11,920 nucleotides of DNA from an uncultured Planctomycetaceae bacterium. Lineage in GTDB: Bacteria > Planctomycetota > Phycisphaerae > UBA1845 > UTPLA1. The translations under genes and the position numbers were made by a program. The notes beneath the pieces were generated by a model. That model was not told the DNA's origin and did no database searches. It worked only from the letters and a program-made list of their open reading frames with translations. Numbering within the stretch: position 1 is the first letter of the stretch; every line of letters starts with the position of its first letter. The stretch covers positions 1 through 11,920 of the forward strand of contig CALLKH010000123.1 in assembly GCA_938008425.1 (NCBI GenBank), read 5' to 3'. This document shows positions 6,428-11,920 of the stretch, one piece after another.

Positions 6428-8086
6428 TCAGTCGGCCACGACACGGCCGCCGCCGGCGGAGACTTGATCCGCCTCACTCGTCGACTTCGCCACCTGCGGA
6501 CTCGAAGCGGCGGAATTCTCAACCACCGCGTAGAGATCCTTCGACTGCTCGTCGGAGAAACTCTTGAGCCAGCCCGCGCCCAGCGTGCCGGTGTAGAGCA
6601 CCAGCGCCGCGCAGACCGTGACGAGCGCCTGGCCGACGAGCGGAACCTGGATCGCCGGCTGGCCGTCATCGACGAAGATCATCGCCCGCGCGACGCGGGC
6701 GTAGTAGTAAAGACTGATCAGCGTATTAAAGAGCGCCACGACGACGAGGCTCACCCACTGCGCATCCCAGAGCGACCACAGCAGATACAGCTTCGCCATG
6801 AACCCGCCCATCGGCGGCAGACCCACGAGGCTGAACAGGAACACGACCATCATCACGGCCAGCACCGGGCTGCGACGCATGAGGCCATTCATGGCATTCA
6901 GCTCTTCGCTGCCCGTCGCCCAATACACCATCGCGACGACCGCGAAGGCCCCGAGATTCATGATCAGGTAGATCGTGATGTAGCCCACCACCGCGCTGAA
7001 CGCCGGATGTGCCACGCCGGCCGTCGGCTCGCCGCGGTTCATCCAGATGATCGCCACCGCCATGAGCATGTAGCCCGCATGCGCGATCGAGCTGAAGGCG
7101 AGCAGCCGCTTCATGTTCGTCTGGCGAAACGCCGACAGATTGCCCACGGTGCAAGTGAGCGCCGCCATGACCGCAATGGCCATCGCCACATAGTCGAGGA
7201 TTTCGGGCGTCGCGATCTTGAAGGTCAGCACCGAGATGATCCGCAGCATGAGCCCCAGCCCCGCCGCCTTGCTCGCGACGCTCAGCCAGGTCGTCACTTC
7301 GATCGACGCGCCCTCGAAGACATCCGGGCACCAGAAGTGGAACGGCACCGCCGACACCTTGAAGGCGATGCCCACCATGAACGCGAAAATCGCCACACCC
7401 ATGATGAGCGGCGGCGAACCGGCCGCCTTGATCTGCCGACCGATCTCCGCGACGTCGAGCGTGTGGTAATGGCCGTAGAGCAGCGACGCGCCGTAGATCA
7501 TGATGGCGCTGGTGACCGCGCCGAAGAGTACATACTTGAGCCCCGCCTCGGCCGCCTTGCGGTGCTGCTTTCGAAACGCGGTGATGCCGTACGACGGCAG
7601 CGACGCCATTTCAACGGCGAGCACGATCATCAGCAGGTTCGTCGTGCTGACCATCATCGCCATGCCGAAGGCGCTGCCGATGAAGAGCACGAAGAACTCA
7701 ACCGAGTCGTTCTTGCGAAGCAACTTCTCAGGCAATCCCGAATTCTGACCCAGCCACCAGAGGCCGATGATCAGCAGCATGAAGACCGTCAGCAGCACCA
7801 TGAAAAACGCGCTGAACTGATCCGCCACGAACATCGGCGCCGAAGTCGGAGTGAAGCCCGACCAGCTCCCCTCGGACGACATCATCGCCCGAAGCGCCAG
7901 CCACCCCGTGACGGCCGTTCCCAGTGCCGCGAGCGAGCCGGTCACGCGCCAGTTCCGACCGACGCAAAGCGCCCCGATCAGGATCGCGACGAGCGTGCCG
8001 ACGAAGCCCCACATGGGCCCGATCGCCGCGAGATCGCGGGCGGGCGGCATCCACATGTCGGCCAGCATTCCGTAGGTGAACGACAT
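6428..8086 (-). CDS. nuoN: NADH-quinone oxidoreductase subunit N (NuoN)
   Basis: This is a 552-residue polytopic membrane protein, one of the three antiporter-like proton-translocating subunits of respiratory complex I in the inner membrane. The start is the ATG at 8086-8084, supported by GGAGG nine nt upstream. Family hallmarks are visible: the TM5 segment with VEMASLPSY (Glu159), the KYVLFGA segment, and AFKVSAVPFHFWCPDVFEGA with Lys243, probable counterpart of E. coli Lys217. SVASKAAG carries Lys273 (compare Lys247), RQTNMKRLLAFSSIAHAGYM is typical, and Lys432 in GGFMAKLYLL is the likely TM12 lysine. All proton-channel residues expected of NuoN therefore appear present. Length is slightly above the usual 480-500 residues, owing to N-terminal and loop extensions and a hydrophilic tail of about 40 residues (508-552). 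It lies 5 nt after nuoM. Identification is secure. Confidence 0.97.
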   Translation of the reverse strand: MSFTYGMLADMWMPPARDLAAIGPMWGFVGTLVAILIGALCVGRNWRVTGSLAALGTAVTGWLALRAMMSSEGSWSGFTPTSAPMFVADQFSAFFMVLLTVFMLLIIGLWWLGQNSGLPEKLLRKNDSVEFFVLFIGSAFGMAMMVSTTNLLMIVLAVEMASLPSYGITAFRKQHRKAAEAGLKYVLFGAVTSAIMIYGASLLYGHYHTLDVAEIGRQIKAAGSPPLIMGVAIFAFMVGIAFKVSAVPFHFWCPDVFEGASIEVTTWLSVASKAAGLGLMLRIISVLTFKIATPEILDYVAMAIAVMAALTCTVGNLSAFRQTNMKRLLAFSSIAHAGYMLMAVAIIWMNRGEPTAGVAHPAFSAVVGYITIYLIMNLGAFAVVAMVYWATGSEELNAMNGLMRRSPVLAVMMVVFLFSLVGLPPMGGFMAKLYLLWSLWDAQWVSLVVVALFNTLISLYYYARVARAMIFVDDGQPAIQVPLVGQALVTVCAALVLYTGTLGAGWLKSFSDEQSKDLYAVVENSAASSPQVAKSTSEADQVSAGGGRVVAD

Positions 8087-8091
8087 CCGCC

Positions 8092-9726
8092 TCAGCCTCC
8101 GATCGCCACTTTGGCGGCATCAACCACGGGACTGCTGATGAGGCGAACCACCTCGTCAATCGTCCCGTTCATGAGATCAAACGTGTACTTCGGCAGGATG
8201 CCGAGGAAAATCGCCAGCACCGCCATCGGGAAGAGAATGGCCGTCTCCCGCGCCGTGGCATCGGGATAGTGGGCATACTCTTCGCGAAGCTTGCCGAGAT
8301 AGACCCGCTGAATCATCCAGAGGATGTAGGCGGCCGTCAGAACGACGCCGAACGCGGCGATGACCGCCATCGGCTTGGCCCACGGATACGGCGCGTTGAA
8401 CGTGCCGAGCAGGACCCAGATTTCACCTATGAACCCGCAAAGCGCCGGAAGACCCAGCGAGGCGAAGAAGCCGAGTGTCGCCATCGAGCCGTACTTCGGC
8501 ATCGCCAGCCACAAGCCGCCGAAGCGGTTCAAGTCGCGATGGTGGGCACGATCGTAAATCACGCCCACCAAAAAGAAGCACATCGGGCTGCTGATGCCAT
8601 GGGCCAGCATCTGGAACATCGCGCCCTGGAATCCGATGTCCGTCATGACCGCACAGCCGAGGACGACATAGCCCATGTGGCTGATCGAACTGTAGGCGAC
8701 GAGACGCTTGAAGTCGGTCTGAGCCAGACAGCAGAACGCGCCATAGATGATGTTGATGATGCCCAGCGTCGCAAGGAACCACGCCAGGCTCGCACCGGCC
8801 GCCGGGAAGATCGGATAGCAGACGCGAAGGAAGCCGTATGCGCCGAGCTTCAGCAGAATGCCGGCCAAGATCATCGAGATCGGCGTCGGCGCCTCGACGT
8901 GGGCATCGGGCAACCAGGTATGGAACGGGAAGAGTGGCACCTTGATCATGAAGCCGATGAAGAGCATCACGAACATGGCCGTGCCGAAGTTCCAGGTCAG
9001 GAACATCCGGTTGGGGTCGTTGAACGCCTCGCGGATGGCATCCGTGGTCGCGTATTCGAGCAGGTTGAAGGTCCCCGTGCCGCCCATGACCTCGGCGCTG
9101 GTGAAGTACATCGCGAGGAGCGCGACGAGCATCAGCACCGAACCCGCCAGTGTATAGATGAAGAACTTGATCGCGGCGTATTCCTTCCGCGCCCCGCCCC
9201 AGATGCCGATCAGGAAATACATCGGCAGCAGCATCACTTCCCAGAAGATATAGAACAGGAAGAAGTCCAGCGCACAGAAGGTGCCGAGCACGCCGGTCTC
9301 CAGAATCAGGAACAGCGCGAAGAAGCCCTTCGGCCCCTTGTTCACCTTCCAGTGCTCGAAATTCCAGCTCGCCCACGCCGACAGCCAGGTGATGAGCGTC
9401 GTCAGGATTACGAGCGGAAACGACAGCCCGTCCATGCCAACGTGCCAATAGATGTTGAACCCGCCCTGTCGCGTGCCGTCCTCCAGCACCTTGCCGCCGA
9501 CCTGAATCCACGGCACCTTGGATTCAAACTGCATGTTGCTGCCGTACGTGCTGTCGGCTGACGAGAAGCTGCCGTCGAGGAACGGGCCGAAGGTCATGCA
9601 GGACAGGATGAAGACGAAAAACGTCGTCGCCCAGGCCAGCGCCTTCGCCTGCTTCGCCGGGGCGAGCAGCACAAGGACCGCGCCGATCATCGGCGTGAAA
9701 ATAATCCAGTTCAGGATGTTCGACAT
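8092..9726 (-). CDS. nuoM: NADH-quinone oxidoreductase subunit M (NuoM)
   Basis: This 544-residue membrane subunit of complex I is an antiporter-like proton pump in the inner membrane. The ATG at 9726-9724 is preferred over an in-frame TTG at 9732-9730, because AGAGG at 9733-9737 is 6 nt from the ATG but abuts the TTG. Numbered from that ATG, the key residues are Glu163 in FWEVMLLPMY (E. coli Glu144) and Lys262 in FMIKVPLFPFHTWLPDAHVE (Lys234). Lys293 in GILLKLGAYG (Lys265) and Glu435 in GFIGEIWVLL (Glu407) complete the set. QTDFKRLVAYSSISHMGYV is the usual signature before TM9-10. Length is normal to slightly long, with an extra hydrophilic loop after TM1-2 (about residues 50-95). It sits 132 nt after nuoL and is translationally coupled to nuoN. 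Identification is secure. Confidence 0.98.
   Translation of the reverse strand: MSNILNWIIFTPMIGAVLVLLAPAKQAKALAWATTFFVFILSCMTFGPFLDGSFSSADSTYGSNMQFESKVPWIQVGGKVLEDGTRQGGFNIYWHVGMDGLSFPLVILTTLITWLSAWASWNFEHWKVNKGPKGFFALFLILETGVLGTFCALDFFLFYIFWEVMLLPMYFLIGIWGGARKEYAAIKFFIYTLAGSVLMLVALLAMYFTSAEVMGGTGTFNLLEYATTDAIREAFNDPNRMFLTWNFGTAMFVMLFIGFMIKVPLFPFHTWLPDAHVEAPTPISMILAGILLKLGAYGFLRVCYPIFPAAGASLAWFLATLGIINIIYGAFCCLAQTDFKRLVAYSSISHMGYVVLGCAVMTDIGFQGAMFQMLAHGISSPMCFFLVGVIYDRAHHRDLNRFGGLWLAMPKYGSMATLGFFASLGLPALCGFIGEIWVLLGTFNAPYPWAKPMAVIAAFGVVLTAAYILWMIQRVYLGKLREEYAHYPDATARETAILFPMAVLAIFLGILPKYTFDLMNGTIDEVVRLISSPVVDAAKVAIGG
8096..8100 (-). promoter_or_regulatory. nuoN ribosome binding site inside the nuoM 3' end
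   Basis: GGAGG is read on the - strand within the last two sense codons of nuoM (GGA GGC, then TGA). It lies nine nt from the nuoN ATG. The nuoM stop is five nt from that ATG, so terminating ribosomes would sit on the nuoN site; this is a classic arrangement for translational coupling and for matched output of the two subunits. Confidence 0.8.
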
Positions 9727-9732
9727 GTTCAA

Positions 9733-9737
9733 CCTCT
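9733..9737 (-). promoter_or_regulatory. nuoM ribosome binding site that decides the start codon
   Basis: AGAGG is read on the - strand six nt before the ATG at 9726. The alternative in-frame TTG at 9732-9730 directly follows it with no spacer, so initiation there is unlikely. This removes two residues from the longest possible reading frame. Confidence 0.72.
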
Positions 9738-9858
9738 AACTCTGCCGCCGGCCGCTGGCCGGACTACCGTTGCCCGGCCTCTTGATCCGGGCCGACTGAT
9801 GTCCGCCGTCTCGTCGCGGACTGAATTTCAAAACCACTCACACCGTTCGCGGCCGCGC
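9738..9858 (-). other. nuoL-nuoM intercistronic region with two short stems
   Basis: There are 132 nt between the nuoL stop and the nuoM start, long compared with the 5 nt between nuoM and nuoN. Two small GC-rich inverted repeats are present: CCGGCC-gct-GGCCGG at 9748-9762, and GCCCGG with CCGGGC at 9772-9777 and 9787-9792 (9-nt loop). Neither is followed by a T run, so a full terminator is unlikely. They could modulate read-through, mRNA processing or stability. No coding sequence or clear promoter was recognised here. Confidence 0.5.
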
Positions 9859-11920
9859 CTATCGCGCCGAATCCGCCATGAAAATCGACTGCCGCAGCCG
9901 CTCCAGCCCCGTGCCGATCTGATCCGAGAACAGCACGCATAGGAGCGCGATCGCCGCCGCGCCGGCCGTCAGCGTCACATACGTTCGAATCCGCCCGTTC
10001 TGCGGCCGGCGAATGGCCGAGCCGAGATCGTACACCGCGTTGGCCATGCCGTTGGCGAGGGCATCGACGAGGCCGATGTCCTTCTTCTCCACCGGCATGT
10101 CGAGCTGTCGACCCGCGAAGATGCCGAGGTTCTTCGTGAAGAACGCCGCCAGGTTGACCGCGCCGTCCACGATTTTCAGGTCGAACCACGCGCACACCGA
10201 ACCGACCACGCGGCACCCCATCACGAGGAAGAAGTTGTACGCGTGATCGATGTAATACTTGTTCTCAACAAACGTCGCGAGCGGACCGAACGCCTTCTTG
10301 ATCTTCGTCGCAGCGCCGAGGCCCCGCATGTAAAGCAGCGCCGCCAGGCCCATGCCGATCAGCCACGAAAAACCGACGCCCCAGATGAGCCACGTGTGCG
10401 GATTCTTCCCCTCGTCGTGCGTCAGCGTCAGCATCGACTGCCGCGGCACCTCGCCGAGCCCGTGCGCCTCGCCATCAATCGCCACGACGGCCGATGCATC
10501 CGCACCGATGCCCGCCGCATCTGCAAGCATCGGCCGGAAGACCCAGTAGCTGCAAAAGATGGTACCGATCGCCAGCACGACGAGCGGGATGTACATCATC
10601 GGGCTCTCGTGGGCGTGATCATACACATGATGATCGCGCGGCTTGCCCATGAACGTCAGCCACCAGACCCGCATCATGTAGAACGGCGTGACGTAAGCGA
10701 TGATGATCGGGAACCAGAATAGAATCTTGGGGAGCCTCGGCACATTGGCCGCGATGCTCATCTTCTCCGGCGTGCCGGTGGCATGACTGTCTTGGCTGCC
10801 GGTGGCATGACCCGCTGCGTCACCGCCGTGCGGCTTCGCATCGTGGCCGGCCGGCTCACTCATCGCGAGAAGCGCGTTCGCCTGAGCCGGTTCGCGATGT
10901 GACACGAGTCGGACAGTGCCCTCGCCGCGCGAGTCCGCCGCATGTTCGGCATCATGGGCATCGGCCCAGTTGTACGCCCGCTCATACGCAACCGCGAGAA
11001 TCTCGTCCTTGCTGAAGTAGCCGCCGAGGCCGAGATGCGCGCCCGGAATGCCGAACCCGGCGATCGCCAGGACGCCGATGAAGAACGTCCAGCAGGTGAC
11101 CGGCATCTTCTTTCGCAGGCCGCCCATCTTGGTGATTTCCTGCTCGTGATGGCAGCCTTCGATGACCTGGCCGGAGCCGAGGAAGAGCATCGCCTTGAAG
11201 AAGGCGTGCGTCATCAGGTGGAACAGCGCCGCGATCCACGCCCCGACGCCAAGGCCGAAGATCATGTAGCCGAGCTGGCTGAGCGTTGAATACGCGAGAA
11301 CCTTCTTAATGTCCGTCTGCACGATGGCGATGATCGCCGTCAGCGTCAGCGTGATGCAGCCAATCACCGCGATGAAGAACTGCGCATCGGGCGTGAGCAA
11401 CCGGAAGACGCGCGCCACGAGGTACACGCCGGCCGCCACCATCGTCGCGGCGTGGATCAGCGCCGACACCGGCGTCGGACCCGCCATGGCGTCCGGCAAC
11501 CAGACATGCAGCGGGAACTGGGCGCTCTTGCCCGTGGCGCCCGCCAGCAGGAGCGCCGGGATCGCGATGGCGGCCGTGCCGCCGGCCAGCGCGGCGCGGG
11601 GCAGGACGTCGCTGAAGGCCAGCGAGCCGTACGTCGTCCAGATCAGCATGAGGGCCACCAGGAAGGCCAGGTCGCCCACCCGGTTGACCACGAACGCCTT
11701 CCGCCCCGCCGAGGCGTTGGCCGGGTCGGTGTGCCAGAAGCCGATGAGCAGGTAGCTGCACAGGCCCACCAGCTCCCAGCCGACGAACAGCATGAGGAAG
11801 TTGTCGCCCAGCACCAGCGTCAACATGCTGAAGATGAACAGGTTGAGGTAGGCGAAGTAGCGCCGCCGGTCCGGGTCGTGGGCCATGTAGCCCATGGAGA
11901 ACACGTGGATCAGGAAGCCG
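9859..11920 (-). CDS. nuoL: NADH-quinone oxidoreductase subunit L (NuoL, 5' partial)
   Basis: The frame is open to the right edge, reading GFLIHVFSMGYMAHDP before the aligned core, so roughly 100 N-terminal residues lie outside. About 686 residues are visible. NuoL is the distal antiporter-like proton pump of complex I and carries the lateral helix. Hallmarks are FVGWELVGLCSYLLIG (E. coli Glu144 equivalent), ATGKSAQFPLHVWLPDAMAG (Lys229), SALIHAATMVAAGVYL, and QTDIKKVLAYSTLSQLGYM. HLMTHAFFKAMLFL (Lys342) and GYFSKDEIL (Lys399-Asp400) follow. The C-terminal part has VENKYYIDHAYNFFL, then a long amphipathic stretch and a last membrane span, as expected for the lateral helix and TM16. The odd feature is a His-rich hydrophilic insertion of about 80 residues, encoded near 10720-10992, between the TM12 motif and the next span. 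E. coli has only a short loop there. It heads the nuoL-nuoM-nuoN cluster. Identification is secure. Confidence 0.97.
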   Translation of the reverse strand, partial: GFLIHVFSMGYMAHDPDRRRYFAYLNLFIFSMLTLVLGDNFLMLFVGWELVGLCSYLLIGFWHTDPANASAGRKAFVVNRVGDLAFLVALMLIWTTYGSLAFSDVLPRAALAGGTAAIAIPALLLAGATGKSAQFPLHVWLPDAMAGPTPVSALIHAATMVAAGVYLVARVFRLLTPDAQFFIAVIGCITLTLTAIIAIVQTDIKKVLAYSTLSQLGYMIFGLGVGAWIAALFHLMTHAFFKAMLFLGSGQVIEGCHHEQEITKMGGLRKKMPVTCWTFFIGVLAIAGFGIPGAHLGLGGYFSKDEILAVAYERAYNWADAHDAEHAADSRGEGTVRLVSHREPAQANALLAMSEPAGHDAKPHGGDAAGHATGSQDSHATGTPEKMSIAANVPRLPKILFWFPIIIAYVTPFYMMRVWWLTFMGKPRDHHVYDHAHESPMMYIPLVVLAIGTIFCSYWVFRPMLADAAGIGADASAVVAIDGEAHGLGEVPRQSMLTLTHDEGKNPHTWLIWGVGFSWLIGMGLAALLYMRGLGAATKIKKAFGPLATFVENKYYIDHAYNFFLVMGCRVVGSVCAWFDLKIVDGAVNLAAFFTKNLGIFAGRQLDMPVEKKDIGLVDALANGMANAVYDLGSAIRRPQNGRIRTYVTLTAGAAAIALLCVLFSDQIGTGLERLRQSIFMADSAR
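10773..10811 (-). repeat. 24-bp tandem duplication inside the NuoL insertion
   Basis: The 15-mer TGCCGGTGGCATGAC (+ strand) occurs at 10773-10787 and again at 10797-10811, a 24-nt period. It stays in frame and gives an eight-residue protein period (GHATGSQD then SHATGTPE). It lies within the His-rich hydrophilic insertion and suggests that at least part of it grew by slippage or short tandem duplication. Confidence 0.75.

Noticed and set aside
5939..8269. Open frame of 776 codons on the + strand opposite nuoN and the ferritin-like gene
   Set aside because: The translation is His/Arg/Asp-rich without domains, and it lies antisense to a securely identified NuoN. It is a mirror of membrane-protein codons.
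8269..9561. Open frame of 430 codons on the + strand opposite nuoM
   Set aside because: It is antisense to a secure NuoM, with a charged low-complexity translation, no recognisable motif and no ribosome binding site noticed.
9730..9732. TTG as the nuoM start codon, adding Met-Asn before MSNILNW
   Set aside because: The AGAGG ribosome binding site directly abuts the TTG with no spacing, while the ATG at 9726 has a suitable 6-nt spacer.

Overview
The window is GC-rich (roughly 60-65% by eye) and looks like part of a bacterial chromosome, most likely from a planctomycete. That assignment is an inference. It rests on the Cys-rich thrombospondin-type-3 repeats ending in (V/A/I)CGCG, the very large CARDB-repeat surface protein, and the divergent NuoL. 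No rRNA, tRNA, CRISPR array, insertion sequence or phage gene was seen.

Left half (+ strand, about 3-5354): the 3' part of one giant gene, open at the left edge of the window. Its product is a secreted or surface protein. It has one partial and twelve complete CARDB-like repeats of about 110-137 residues, most carrying an Asp-rich, calcium-loop-like D-x-D-x-D motif. Four thrombospondin-type-3 units follow (the last degenerate), then a Pro/Asn-rich linker, and finally a C-terminal tail of two Cys-Gly pairs, a short hydrophobic stretch and an Arg-rich end. The repeats fall into three subtypes, and their order suggests that a two-repeat block was duplicated.

Centre (5355-5971): non-coding on both strands as far as can be supported. 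It holds a perfect 16-bp stem-loop terminator (5512-5546) lying between convergent transcription units, and a perfect 8-bp GC-rich palindrome (5644-5662).

Right half (- strand, 5972 to the right edge): the distal part of a complex I (NADH:quinone oxidoreductase) operon, transcribed right to left as nuoL (5' end outside the window), nuoM, nuoN and a 145-residue helical protein that may have a ferritin-like fold. nuoM and nuoN are 5 nt apart, and the nuoN ribosome binding site lies in the last codons of nuoM. nuoL and nuoM are separated by 132 nt containing two short GC-rich stems. NuoL, NuoM and NuoN are the three antiporter-like proton-pumping membrane subunits, and all retain the key Glu/Lys residues. 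NuoL has a His-rich hydrophilic insertion of about 80 residues after the TM12 Lys-Asp motif.

No complete new multi-gene system is visible. The least ordinary items are the mosaic CARDB array with its twin-Cys C-terminal tail, the His-rich NuoL insertion, and the uncharacterised protein at the end of the nuo operon.
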